Assembly: GCF_018320785.1 (NCBI RefSeq)
Contig: NC_054886.1
Location: forward strand, 32,409,732 to 32,473,731
DNA: 64,000 nucleotides
Source of the DNA: Cheilinus undulatus
Lineage: Eukaryota > Chordata > Actinopteri > Labriformes > Labridae
Direction of reading: 5' to 3'
The notes under the pieces were generated by a model that was not told the origin of the DNA, did no database searches, and worked only from the letters and a program-made list of their open reading frames with translations. The first letter of the stretch is position 1, and each line of letters opens with the position of its first letter. Below, one piece after another: positions 23,930 through 35,919 of this stretch. The translations under genes were made by a program, and so were the position numbers.

Positions 23930-26900
23930 TCAACTTTCCTCCAGCCAGGAGGGGGCGTCCACGCTGCTGTTGTTGAGGGCTTCTGTAGCCTGTTTGAGGT
24001 TTTGATCCAGAAAGCTGTGACACGCTAAACTGTGGGAGGCGACAGCGCTGTGGAGCAGCAGCAGCTGGTTATGGAGGACTTTGACCTGCAGATAGACCAT
24101 GAAAATATGGATTTATATTCTAAACAAGCATCAGTCCCAGTCTGTCAGTTAACACAGGATAGTTGTGACCAGTTATGACCTTAACATTGGCCCCCAACAA
24201 GTGAAAAAGCCAGCACTTTGGCAGGTTTGTCAGTTAAGTAGGAACCCCCCTTTGCTGGTGTTTGGTCCAGTTATTCCCATGACTCCTCTAGAGGGCTAAC
24301 CAGTGATCCCAAGTGTCCCAGAGCTCTTCAGAATTTAAAGTAAAGAGATTTCTTCTCCCTCTCACCTTGTTCTCCTCCAGTAGCTTCACTTTAACCGTCA
24401 AGTCGTCTCGAAGCTTTTGAAATTTCTCCCTCTGGCCCTGAAACTCTTGTTGGGCCGCCTCCAGTTTGGGCAGCGTGTTGGCATCCCGGGGTACCATGTT
24501 CAGCTCCTCTAGGTCGACTCTGTATGCATCGTACTCGATCCTGGGAGACGGAGAAGCTCAGTCATGTAAAGAACACATATCTGACATTTCTGTACATCCT
24601 CCAGTATCCCTAACATCCACTAAGAGTTGGGTTTACACAGGAAATGAAGAGAAATTAAGCCAAGAAGTTAAAAAAAAAAAGCTATCAGGAATTTTTCTGA
24701 ATGATAAAATTGTAGTTACAGTTTTTTAACGATGCTTTATCGTGGTCTTGAAAACCAGTTTTTAAAGCAATATTTCAAAAGTTACTGCTTCTTTTCAGCC
24801 AATTTAATTCATTTCCCATGATGCCTTGTGACATATTCTGTCATATCTTTTGGCATGAGTGATGGAAATTATGAATAAATCCTTCTTTCTTGCAACTTAT
24901 CCTCCAGCTGAGTGGCTGAGTTAGAATATTCTGCAAAGAAGAGTGGGATAACATTCCTCCACAGTGATGAGAAAGACTCACTGATGGTTACCATAAATGC
25001 CTTATCCCTTTAATGAATGAAATCATCATTTAAAAACTGCATTTTGTACTTGCTCAGGTTATCTTAGTCTGATTTGTTTGATGATCTGAAACATTTCAGT
25101 GGCAAATATGAAAAAATGAGACCTCAAAAAGGGGGAAAATACTTTTACACAGCACAGTAAAAGTCAGAAAGTTGAATCTTTTACTATTTTTGAGGTTAAA
25201 AACTCAAACCCCATCAGCTGTCTTCCTCCTACCTGGCCGCCTCGTACTTCTTGGCGTTGATCATGGTGTCCTCGATGGTTTTGTTGACCAGAGTGTTCAT
25301 GTCAGAGGTGAAGGCGTTGAGGGCCGCTGCCAGGGTCTCATTACTCTTTGATAGAAACTTCTGAGCCTCTGCATTCAAACCAAACTCCACCTGAGAGAGG
25401 TGGAAAAATCACAAGACATGTCTGTCCCTTGTTAAAGTATTGCTTTATCAGCTGAATGTCTGCTTCCATCCTGGTTGTCACTTTAAATTTTGCACTACAT
25501 TGGCTGTTGTGGTATCTACTGAAAACAAGAAATGACTTGGGTTTCGTCCAATCAGAGACAAGTATCAGGGCCCTACCCTTTCCAGTTTCCTGAAATATAT
25601 TTCGTGCTCTGTGAAAAATTTTTGTGTTTTGTGAAATGTATTTTGCACTTTTGAAATATTAATCCTGTTGGCCTTCAGGGCCACCGTAGTTAACCCTTAA
25701 GAGATTCTAGGGATATTTTGTGACATTCAGTTTTATTATTTTCAAGTCATTTTGGCTGTGTTGAATGCATATATCTCAAAATTGCCAGAGAATATTAATT
25801 TGTAGAATTGTTGTCTCAGCTCCTTAAATTAGCTTAAAATGGCTAAGCTACACAAAAACCAACACATTTGTCCCTAAGGACCAAAAATGTCCCATTGAAA
25901 ACCATTGAAAATGGCATTTTTTTATCCCACATTTATCTCCACATTAAACTAATGCATTCTTTTATGTAAAGATGTCATTTTTGGACTGCAAGCTTTGAAT
26001 TTTTAATTTTCATCATTATCCACTAGATGGTGCTACTTTTTTCCATTCAAAGCATAAAAAAGTGTGTGTGTGTATTTCATTTGAGTTTTTCTGATTTTGT
26101 TCATTAAAACAGTGGAGCTGTTATATACTGGCCTTTAAAGGGTTAAAATCCCACAAATACAATTAATATTTGATATTTCATGCTGAAGTTGTTTTAAAAG
26201 ACTGACTTGTTTAAAGTGGAAAAAAATATTAATAATTATTTTTTCATCATTTTTTGGGAAGCGGACCTTTTCTTCCTTTGGGGACAAATGCAACAGGATA
26301 TTAAAGGAATTTTAAAGGGTTAAAGATGCTGAGATGGGACTGGTCTATTGCTCTTTGAGAGGAGGGCTTGACAAATGCAGTAGCAGTAGAAAATCAGAGG
26401 GACCATCAAAGTATTTTAAGACTCACATGCAGCAATGGTGTCTTGACCCTGAGCTCACTGAATGCATCCCCCAGTGTCTTCTGGGTAACTGTGATCTGAG
26501 CAAGCTGATTGGCCAGCGTCTGAGCCACCTTGGTGATGTTTTCGTAGCGCTGGCGGTCGTCTCTGAGCAGCTCGAGCCGACGCTCCAGGTCCAGATCCAC
26601 CGTACGAGATCCACGCCCGAGCTTCTCAGACAGAGCCTGCCGGGTGCACTGCAGGGACGGAGATTTAGTATCGATCAGGTCAACTTAATTATTGATAAAA
26701 TCTTTAACCCTTTACCTACTGAGCCAGTGCCGGCGCTGTGTTTTATATGTCTGGAGTTTAAACTCTGTCAAAGTTTGTCTGATCAGAAAAAATCCAATGG
26801 TGTTGGAAAGCTGAGAATTTTGGGCATGTGCACATATATGGTTCATTAAAGTACTCGCAACCATGTAACATGGCCATTCATAGCAAAACACCAGAAGTAT

Positions 26901-27019
26901 CGCGGGTCGGCTACACGGATTCTCAACACTGTAACTCCTCGAAAGTTTGCTCAATCTAAAAAATTCCAACGCTGACAGAGAGCTGAAAACCTGTGCTTTT
27001 TGGCAATATATGATGTGTG

Positions 27020-27090
<71 letters not shown>

Positions 27091-30000
27091 AATAACAGCA
27101 CTGTGAAAAAGGCAGCTTTGGCTGAAGACAAGTGAGAAAGGAGAGTGAAGGAAGAGAGTAAAAGGAGAGTGAGCGAGAGTGGTGTTTTGTTTTCAAACAA
27201 TAGCATTTGATAGTGGCATTTGTGTGTGTCTGTCATGTGCAATAACAATATGTTACTTGAGAATGTTGAGAATGCATTTTTCCACCTTTATTTGCACTAA
27301 TTGTCGCTTATGTATATAGTTAACTTTTGCACTGTGTTTTGCACACCCAGAGTCCTAGACTCAAAAAATGACTGGTGATTGTTCTAAACATTTACAGGTT
27401 CACATTTCAAATGTCAAACCAAAACTTTATGAGCAATAACACAATTGCTTCTCATAAAAGCCATGAAAAACAAATCCGTTTTTGTGTTTTTCTTCGTTTA
27501 AACTACTGACAATTCCGTATAATGTGTAATAATCATTAACCAGATGTTGAAAAGTCAAGTTCAAGTACTCCTGGGAAAAGGGACCAACGCTCTCAGACTT
27601 AGGGCATTTCCTGACTGTTTTACAGCCATGATAACAAACTATGTCCAAATCGCCATTTTTAGACTCAGTAGGTAAAGGGTTAACCAATAGATTAAAGTCC
27701 AGCCTCACTTTATAGGTAGTGATGCTCCACTTCCTGACTCTCTGCAGCTTCTCACTCGCTGCGTTTTTGTTACCCTGAATGACCACAGGCTCCTTTCCTG
27801 CTGTCTTTGTTGGCTCTGCAGGAGTCAAAGATTTAGATTTACTGAGAGATATTGATCACGTGTTTGTGCCTTTTATCAATCATTATAATACTGTTAACAT
27901 GTCAGACCTAGAATGAGAGGGACTTTAAATGCAAACAGTCAAAATGAATATGAGTTATACATCACTGCCCAGGCTAGCTAATATTAGCATCAGAGCCATT
28001 ACAGACAACACAAACACAACCGAACTGATAAAACCAGACACATCACTGGTTTACCTTCACTCTGCTCTGTCTCCATGGTTACCTCTGGTGTGACCTCTGG
28101 CGTTGCCTCAGCTGGACAGGAAGTGGAAGTGACGTTGTTGTTGTCTGTGTGGTTGCAGTTGCTGTTCACTTCCTGGAAAGTAAAAAAAAAAACAAATACA
28201 GAAGCTACAGTCTGATGTTTTACCATTGCAGAGTCAAATCTCATAAACTTATATTCTATTGATAATAGAACATAAATGACATATCAGACATTGAAACTAA
28301 GACATTTTACTATTTCATGAAAAATATTAGCTGAATTTGACCCTCCTTAATACCCAGTCTTGTTACTGACCTGTTGCCAATTACCCCAATTAGTTGCAAA
28401 ATGTTCCTTAAACTGTTTTCCAGTAGTACCACTTACTTTTCCAGCCTTTTGTTACCCCATCCCAACTTTTTTGAAACATGTTGCTGCCATCATATTCAAA
28501 ATGATTATGTATTTTCATGAAATTGTAAAATGTCTCAATTTCAACATCTGATATTTCGTTTATCTTCTATTGTGAATAAAATACGGGTTAAAATTATTTT
28601 TTTTATGTACATTTTACACAGTGCCCCAGCTTTTTTGGAACTGGGGTTGTACTTTACTATAGACTAATAGGCTGAGCGCATTTACAATTTTTATCGCCTG
28701 GATGGGAAATGATCAAGCTTGGAACATCACTAGTATATTTGATTTTTACTGTCTTATGAAATTTGGTGTATTATTTCGCCTTTAAAGGCTTTGAAGCAAC
28801 CCATTTCCAAGCTGAAGTTTCATATTTCCTACAGTCCTTGAATGCAGCATGGGGCTCCCTTCCAGGAACAGGAACATCTCCAACAGTAAGGAGGTCAAAT
28901 GTCAGAAGTCAAAGCATCGTGACAACACTCGGTGGGATCACCGTGGGAACAGCAGCTTACAGGGGCCAATCAGAACTCAGATCAAAAGGCTGTGAGGTTG
29001 CCACAGAGATGATGGCTACCTGTTGTGATTGGCGGCAGGCAGAGAGGTCAGAGGCCGGAAGAACACTCAAGACAGGAAATCACCTGACACAGATGAGGGG
29101 TAACGACGCTCATTCTGAAAAACACACCAAATCCTTCCTGTAACGCTTCTCTTCCTTGTTTTTATTTCTCATTCCAGGAAGTGATGTTCAAGGGAAGATA
29201 TGAAGCTTTTTTTTACAGAAGACACACCTGTAGAGGACTCACAGGGTCAGAGGGGCTCAGATCAAAGTTTTTGAGTCACATCGAAGAGACAGGGAGGCAT
29301 GTAGTGACGCAAACCCGGCACAGCACTCATACATACGGCCCTTTGCTCTTTCTAAAGGTTGGAGAAGCTCCTGTGTGACGTGGAAGATGTCTGCTCTTAA
29401 AGACACAATCACAATTAACACTCCTGAGATCACTGCTTGATTCTGCTGCTATTAAAATCAGTAGATTATCTGATCTAAACCTGGAGATTTTTTTTCCTGC
29501 TTCAGAAACAAAATATTCATGGATTAGAAATAGGGGATTCTGCTCTTCCAGGCCTTAGACGGAGGCTTTTACCCATGCATGCTTGCTGCTGTTCCACTGT
29601 GAGATTTCTAAACTGTTACACCTGAACCTGTCACTACTGGTGAGACTTAATAGTAGCTCAATGTTGTTTATTTTTAGCACAGTCAGAGTCAGCACTTCTC
29701 TATGCAGAAATCACTTCCTGCCCCCCATCTAGAGTTCTCGCTCTGACGTCATCTGCAAAGAACCTTTAGCTAACTGCTGAAACAATGAAGTTATTTTCAC
29801 TGAGCTTATGAGGGAATCTGTTGGGCAAACTCTGATCTGTTTTCATCAATATAATTAATGAAAACAACAAAGCTATCACCAATCAGATAAACTGCTATTT
29901 CAAACATTGGTATTGGTTCTAAGCTACTCAAGTTTACATAGTTGTCTGATGTAGAAACATTTTTTAAAATTGATTAAATATAATTTGTGCTTATTTTCTT

Positions 30001-30565
30001 TTAATTTATTTATTGTCCTTTTTTAAATGTATTTATTTATTCATATTTATTTATTTATATTTATCTTATTTTTATTTATTTATTTATTTCTATTTTTTAT
30101 TTTTAATTTAATTTATTTTATTTTATTTATTTTTTTTAATTTTACATATATCTTTATTTGGTGTGCTAATTTGTCAAAATGTGCCAAGGGCTGAGGACTT
30201 CGATCTAATTATTTATGTATTACTATTACTATTATTGTGTTGTATACATCCTTTTTGGCTCAGTTTGTTTTGTTTATCTGGAACAAAAAAAGGAACAGTA
30301 AGCCTTGTGGCCAAGTTGTTATGTGGAATGTTATGGCTCTGTTCTTAATAAAAATTTAAATAAAAAAACCCCCCAAAAAACACTGGTATTGGTTCTAATT
30401 TTCACTTTCTCTAGTTTGTATTCTGTTCAGGAGTGATTAAAGGTACAAAGATAAAGAGTGCATTTGACGTTTTTTAAACTAACTCACCGTTGGAGGAGCG
30501 GTGGACTCCTCTGTGCTGTTAGCTGCTGGGCCGACGTCATCGCTGTGCTCCACCTCCTCCATCAT
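23930..30565 (-). CDS. arfip1: Arfaptin (arfaptin-1-like), BAR domain protein
   Basis: Arfaptins bind GTP-loaded Arl1/Arf/Rac GTPases and sense curved trans-Golgi membrane through a BAR domain. Seven coding exons, in transcript order, are 30488-30565 (ATG at 30565; exon acceptor side at 30591), 28055-28172, 27709-27815, 26427-26648, 25233-25390, 24366-24540 and 23930-24085. All have GT-AG borders and compatible phases, giving 337 codons against about 341-373 in the family. The first ~90 residues are acidic, Ser/Thr-rich and poorly conserved. Then come the amphipathic helix ([11 protein letters not shown]), [10 protein letters not shown] and the BAR coiled helices ([38 protein letters not shown]). 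The protein ends with the family tail [25 protein letters not shown] and VDAPSWLEE favour arfaptin-1 over arfaptin-2. Divergence in the last helix ([12 protein letters not shown] where the family has an aromatic AYF-type segment) suggests a fast-evolving duplicate. Confidence 0.9.
25692..26324. mobile_element. piggyBac-like TTAA element in an arfaptin intron
   Basis: The ends are TTAACCCTTAAGAGATTC and, complemented, TTAACCCTTTAAAATTCC, each including the TTAA target. Internal text (CTAAGGACCAAAAATGTCCC, CCTTTAAAGGGTTAAAATCC, GCTGAAGTTGTTTTAAA) matches the foldback element at 16632-17565, so they are one family. Non-coding. It lies in the intron between the exons at 25233-25390 and 26427-26648. 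Confidence 0.65.
26703..27683. mobile_element. piggyBac-like TTAA element with perfect 20-bp inverted ends
   Basis: The left end TTAACCCTTTACCTACTGAG (26703-26722) is the exact complement of the right end at 27664-27683, and both include the TTAA target. The 981-bp element carries no intact transposase and contains a long TA microsatellite. It fills almost the entire intron between arfaptin exons 26427-26648 and 27709-27815, its right end lying only 25 bases from the donor side of the latter. Confidence 0.85.
27023..27087. repeat. TA dinucleotide microsatellite, about 32 repeats
   Basis: Uninterrupted TATATA run inside the piggyBac-like element. Frames through it (poly Ile-Tyr) are artefacts. 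Confidence 0.97.
28229..28649. mobile_element. Deletion derivative of the Tc1-like family at 7363
   Basis: The right terminus (CAGTGCCCCAGC, TTTTTTGGAACTGGGGTTG, then TA) and sub-terminal text (CAATTTCAACATCTGATAT, CATCCCAACTTTTTTGAAAC) match the element at 7363-8967. The left side retains only the sub-terminal AATCTCATAAACTTATATTC onward. No transposase remains. It lies in the large arfaptin intron. Confidence 0.75.
28655..30480. other. Arfaptin intron; no further exon recognised
   Basis: The part 28840-29400 is GC-richer but shows no exon with matching phase on the minus strand. The part 29990-30150 is a TTTA/TTTTA low-complexity tract. The part 30160-30370 ends CTTAATAAAAATTTAAATAA followed by A-rich sequence and could be a retroelement 3' tail in the plus sense. 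Confidence 0.45.
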
Positions 30566-30599
30566 CTTGCTCCTCCACCTCTTTTTTCTACCTGCAAAA

Positions 30600-31712
30600 A
30601 ACCAAACCAAACCAAACAAAACAAAACATAAAAACAGTCAAATATTTTCTACATTGTCCTTGTTTGATGCTGAAAGAAACTGCAGATGCCCTACTGATCA
30701 GGGATTAATCTTTACTGTTAAAACATGTCATAAAACATATCTAAGAATTCAAATGCTGACCATATTACAGGTGTTTTTTATTTGGCTTGTCCTATTTAAT
30801 ATGGAAAACAATTGAAATATGAGTCATTTGATGTTTAGATAAAAAGGGAAAAAAGTCAAACATTAAGAACACATTCAAAAAATTCTTCCAGGGTCAAATA
30901 AACATCTAGTTTGACCTTAAATATGCCAACCTGTCGACTATGTACATTATAAATATATGAGGGTGTTTTCCTGCATCATGGCCGTGAAACAGACTGGTGG
31001 GTACGGGCGCCCCCTAGTGCCGAAGATGAAGAAGTACGACAAACTGGAGGATTTCCTCTTCCACTGAGCCCAAGTGTTCAGAATGCTGCTTCATAAATCT
31101 AAGCTCAAATTTTGCAATCGGTCTACTAATCCTGTTTAATCTCAGGCAGATAATTTAGTTTGTTAAAGGCAGTTTGAGTCTAATATTCTTAAAATACTTT
31201 TAATTTATAAATAAAGTAAAGAGATGAAATGTGAGCACATTAGGGAATATGTTGGGTTATTGGCCTTTTTATAACCTTAAAATAAATCTGAAAAACAAGT
31301 AGAGTCATATCTCTGTTATTTATATGTTCAGTTAAATTAAGTGGATATAAAAAATATTTGAAAATGTAAAATAATATAAAACAAGCTGCTTTTTCTTCGT
31401 CTACTTGTGTCGTGTGATTTCATGTTAATATCCGTGTCATGGCTGAACTGATGGCATTGTTAACGTCCTAATTTGCCTCTTCTTCTTCCCCCTCTGCAGC
31501 TGCTTCATGCTTCCTCTCTCCTGTTCTTTTATTTGACACGTTTTATATGTTTTATATTTAACAGCAAACTCCTTCAGTCCTCCTGCAGCATAAATGTGTT
31601 AAAACCAGCCTTAGTCATGTTGTCATGTCTCATTAAAGGTTTTTTATCTGATATAAAGTCTGAAAAAAAAAAAAGAAAATTAAACAGAAACAAATAAAAC
31701 TACAAGCTCTGT
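30600..31712. other. Arfaptin 5' intron; nothing recognised
   Basis: Non-coding, AT-rich. No repeats with clear borders. Confidence 0.45.
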
Positions 31713-31714
31713 GA

Positions 31715-31832
31715 TTGACTGGCAACCAGTCCAGGTTGTAACCCACCTCTCACCCAATCACAGCTGGGATAGGTTCCAGCATCCCCGCGACCCCCAATGG
31801 GATCAGCGATATAGAAAATGAATGGATATCAA
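31715..31832 (+). repeat. SINE-like 3' fragment
   Basis: Truncated copy, in the opposite orientation, of the element at 7999-8350. Shared words include CTGGCAACCAGTCCAGG, CACCTCTCACCCAATCACAG, CCGCGACCCCCAATGGGAT and the terminal TAGAAAATGAATGGAT. Confidence 0.75.
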
Positions 31833-32141
31833 AGTACGGAGTTATTTTATGGTCACTAGAGTTTCACAAGTTTGTGATTTTTTTTATAAGGTCTATGTCC
31901 ACATATCTAACTCTAACTTTACAACTTCAGACAGGAAATGAGTAAAGTTAAAGTTTCCTTGAAGTGAGTTCAAAGTTCAAACACTTTGTCTTATTTTTAT
32001 GATATAAATGACACTATAAAGCAGAACTTTGACCTCTTAGAACAGGAACCTAAACAGCTCTGACACACACGCCCTCATTCTAAATCTAGGCTAAATTACA
32101 TTAAATAAAGTCAGGACTTTTGATTTCTACATGCTGTAGGT

Positions 32142-32442
32142 CCTTGGTTCTCAACCCTGGGACCAGGAAGGGGGGTGCGCGAGGGTCTGTCTGCTCTGAG
32201 GTTGTTAAAATTAGGGTCACTCAAACTACCAAAAAAATGATAAAACACATGAATTGCTCATACAAAAGTCTTTTGGTCAACACACTTGTGTTTTTGGCTA
32301 TTTCGTTTGGCTTAAAGTGATGAAAATAATTCAATTTGACGTGTATTTTTGACAGCATTAGTTCACTGTGGATCCTGGGGGGCTACAGCTCTTATTACAT
32401 ATGTGAAGGGGGGCTCAATAGAAAAAAGGTTGGGAACCACTG
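32142..32442. mobile_element. hAT-type MITE, 301 bp
   Basis: The left end CCTTGGTTCTCAACCCTGGG and right end AAAGGTTGGGAACCACTG are imperfect inverted repeats of the CAGTGGTTCTCAACC type. The flanking octamers CTGTAGGT and CTGTAATG share five leading bases, consistent with a decayed 8-bp duplication. Confidence 0.7.
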
Positions 32443-32449
32443 CTGTAAT

Positions 32450-33400
32450 GCCTAATTTTGTTCCCTAACAATAGTAAAAATATTGAGAGTTAGTGAAAGT
32501 ACTTCTGCTTTCTAACAGGAAGATTAGTTTCACTTCCACATGGTGAATAAATAGTCGTTGAACTTGAGTAACTAAGTACCTCTACTAGGGAAAAAAACAT
32601 TATTTCAGCATTCTACCTTTAAATTTTCCATCTACTCCAAACTTGAGTTTAAAAAAAAAAGCTGTTTATTCTAAATAATATACAAATCAAGAAGTCAAAT
32701 CAGTTGTGTCCTGACCTCAGTTACTTGTGACCTCTTGCAGCAGTACCGTGCAGAACTTTGAGGCATGTTTAGGCCAAAATTTGAGGCTGAAGTAGAGTAA
32801 CCTGTCTGAGGGTGCAATCCATGGGGGGGGGGGGGTTGACACGACCCCGGTCATGCTCTGGATGTCCTTGCATTTTACCAGTGGCATGGGAAAATGATCT
32901 GTTGAAAAATAACAAAAGTCCACACCTTTAGGGTGGAGTAAGGGGTGGGTGTGGCAAGTACACAAGCGAGGGTATCGTCTGGTTGGGTAGTGGGGTTGCT
33001 ACAAGCCCCTGGTCATGCTGTGGATGTCCTAAGGGCCTAAAAACTGCTGTTGGTCTCCAGGAGTTTTACTAGGGTGAAAAGACCTTGACAAAATGATGTC
33101 ATCAAGCTTGACATGGCTGCACACGTGTCAAAATGCATCGAGTTTGACTTGATTTGTGTCCAAATCCAATGATTTATAATTTATTATGATGAAAAATGCA
33201 CAAAAAGGCAAATTCTGATATAAATTTAAGTTTTGAAAACTTAAAAAGTAGTATGGGAGGTAGAGCCTTCTGTTATTAAGGCCCTTTCTTTTAAAGTCTC
33301 CCAACAGTATTTTAAATTTTAATAGTCTAAAAGTAGTACGGGAGGTAGAACCTTCATTTATCAGGCCTCTTTCCTTTGAAATCCCCCAGTGAGGGTCTGA
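32450..33400. other. No gene recognised
   Basis: Contains a run of 13-14 G at about 32823-32836. The phrase AGTAGTA(T/C)GGGAGGTAGA appears twice (33246, 33332), a short local duplication of roughly 85 bases. Otherwise featureless. Confidence 0.4.
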
Positions 33401-33530
33401 GAGTATGGGGGTAGCACAGGGGGGAAAGGGTACTGATTACTTGGGCCCACAGTAGGGAGGGGCCCTGAAGTGAGTTTTTGTTTGTTTTTATTTGTAATTA
33501 GTGTCATCATTGAATCAAAAGCATCTAAAT

Positions 33531-34200
33531 CAGTGATACTCGGCGTATGACTCTTTTGTGATGATTTGTGGCTCTTTTTGTCTGAATTTGAAATATTATC
33601 CCCCAGAAAACCTTTATAAAGGGAAACTATGACCTCAGGAACTATCCACTGCAAGTCACATTCATCAGTTTGAATTCTTTTTTACAACGTTTTTTTTTTT
33701 TTTTTTTACCAATTTCTTTGATAATTTTGCCACTTTTAATCCATTTTTACTGCTTCCATCCCATTTTTGTCACCAGTTTTTTTTTTTGCCTCTTTTATCC
33801 TGCTTTTTGCCAATTGCAATTTTTTTCCTTTTTGACACTTTTTGCCCATTTAAACTGCGTTATGCCATTAAATCCCATTGTTTTCAGCATTCTTGCCCAT
33901 TTAAGTCACTTTTACACTCATTTTTTACCATGTTTTTGCTGTTTATAGGCATTTTTTTTTGCCACCTGTAACTAATTTTGGGTTAACTTCTCAACAATTT
34001 TTGCCACTTTCTGTCCTATTTTGCCACTTTTTCTCCCTGTTTTTCTACTTTTCACCCATGTTTTGCCATATGTTTTTGCCACTTTTCTGCCACTGTTTGG
34101 CCATTATTTGCCACCTTTAACTTTTTTTTTGCCACTTTAATCAGTTTTTGCCACTTTTTTACCACTTAGATTGTGGCTCTTGCAAAGGCATCAAAATATT
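33531..34200 (+). mobile_element. hAT-like relic carrying minisatellite locus 4
   Basis: The left end is CAGTGATACTCGGCGTATGA, followed by GTGGCTCTTTTTGTCTG. On the right, GATTGTGGCTCTTGCAAAGG at 34171 is the sub-terminal segment also seen complemented at 20660-20690. The terminal bases on that side are lost in GGGGGGCCCTGG-type sequence. Between them, 33690-34165 is the array in plus orientation (TTTTTGCCACTTTTC, CCATTTAAACTGC). Coding frames across it are repetitive Phe/Leu/Cys artefacts. Confidence 0.65.
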
Positions 34201-34229
34201 TGGGGGGCCCTGGTCCTCCTTTAAAAATG

Positions 34230-35240
34230 CCCAAATGGTATAGTCCAGCATTGCTAAATGATGCAAGTAAATTTAATTAAACCATAGTAAAAAATATATT
34301 CAAATGCACTGATATTTGTAGAAATGACGCAACATTTGTTGCTTGGCTAGCTGGTTGTAGCTACGCCCCTGTCTGAGAGGCAGACACCCTCTTTATTTTT
34401 AAAGGTGGGAATAAAATGTTTCACTTTGATAAAGCCTACTATAGTCAGGGCTGGTTCAAGCTTAGACCAGCAGGCTTAGACTGCTGATGGACCTTTCAAA
34501 TTGAGTTTCTTTTTCTGTATTCATTCATGCCACATTAATATATATTCTAATTTACTTATTCCTCCAGATTGTTTTTTACCACCTACGCCATGTGCCTACT
34601 TGATTCCAGCTAATTTATTATCATTTCCAATTAGAATATACTTTTTTTTGGTCTTTTATTTTTAATATAAGTCACATTTCCACTGTAGTTATTAGCATAT
34701 GCAGTAGTCTTTTGTTATTTATGTTGTTGTTTCAGGTAGATGGCTCTCCATCAGTGTGTCCTATCCTGGTTAAACTTTTGTACCAATTACAGATAGCTTT
34801 CTCTTGCTGTTGCTGCCCTTTAATGGTTCAAAGTTGGGTTTTTGAACATAATATAAGAAGGCCATCTAAAAGCAGTCTGTGAAATAGAGGATGTACGTTT
34901 GTTTGTTTAGTTCACAATAAAAAAAGACAGGACTAACTTTTTATACTACAGTGGATATTTAAGGCTTGAGATGTAGGATTAATAAAAGAACGATTAAAGA
35001 ATAATAATTTGAATAAAAGTGCCTGTTTTTAATAAAACGTTACTGAAGACATGATGTTCCCTCATACAGGTAAACTTCTGTTTAAAGAACTCTGATAAAG
35101 TGAGAAAAACATGTCTCTACCGCAGTAAATCACACATTCATGCATATTTAAGTGGATTTAAGGCTGTTTTATCCTCCCCTGATAACATTTATGAGGTGAA
35201 ACAACCAGCAGCAGCGCCCAAAGGTGACAGATTTAGACGT
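34230..35240. other. Arfaptin 5' intron; nothing recognised
   Basis: AT-rich, non-coding. Confidence 0.4.
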
Positions 35241-35247
35241 TTTTTAC

Positions 35248-35500
35248 CTTACAGCTTTAAAAACAAACTCTTCCTCTGTCCTCTTCTTCCTCCCGTCGTA
35301 TTTTCCTCTTTTCGCCTTTATTCGTTTGTTAATAATTCATATTTAAGTGTTAAATTAACTTGACTTAAAAGTTGTGCAGCTAAAGTGAGGAAAAAGTCAA
35401 AAGTACCCGGAAGTGTTTGCTAGCCGTTTGTTTTCAGGAGTGGATGCTCGATCGATGTTATTTGTACGTACCGGTGGGGCGGTGATAAGCACAGGTAAGA
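35248..35500 (-). promoter_or_regulatory. Probable arfaptin promoter and untranslated first exon
   Basis: On the minus strand a possible donor (CTGTAAG|GTAAAA) sits at 35247/35248, in phase-free 5' sequence upstream of the ATG-containing exon at 30488-30591. An ETS-type CCGGAAGT lies at 35407-35414 and a CpG/GC-rich CCGGTGGGGCGGTG near 35471-35484, both rare in this window. Assignment to the arfaptin gene is by position only, and the donor is weak. Confidence 0.4.
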
Positions 35501-35919
35501 CAGGTTATCATTAAAACAGCATCGAGAGTTATAATACTGTTGAAGCCACCCTCTTTCAGGTCATTAAAGACTGAATTGATCAGTTTCATGATGAGGTAAA
35601 GCTCTGGGGTTTGATCAGTGACATTACAAAATAAAATCAAGCACACACTGTCTATCCCTTTCTTATCTTAGCTTAAATGCGGGTTTATCTTTATTATCTC
35701 TGGAGGAGAAATGTTCATGGAAATACAGGAAAATCGAGTTGAAATGAAATTAATGTTTGAAATAGTTTAAATGCACCACAAAGTACGTAGAAGTCAAACT
35801 GAAAATATGTTTTAAACGGAAAACTAGGATTTATTAACAAGGCAGATGAAGTCTAACTTACTTTATAGTTTTCTTTTATAGTGGTGGAAGGAGTTCATTA
35901 GATATTTTAAGGTAACTTA

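Noticed and set aside
26334-26849. A 171-codon plus-strand open frame
   Set aside because: It is antisense to the arfaptin exon at 26427-26648 and runs into the TTAA element. It has no domain of its own.
26712-27248. A 178-codon minus-strand frame
   Set aside because: It runs through the TA microsatellite (poly Ile-Tyr) inside a transposon and is an artefact.
28763-29143. 126-codon plus-strand frame in the arfaptin intron
   Set aside because: Not conserved-looking, no domain, and no matching splice phase to arfaptin exons on the other strand.
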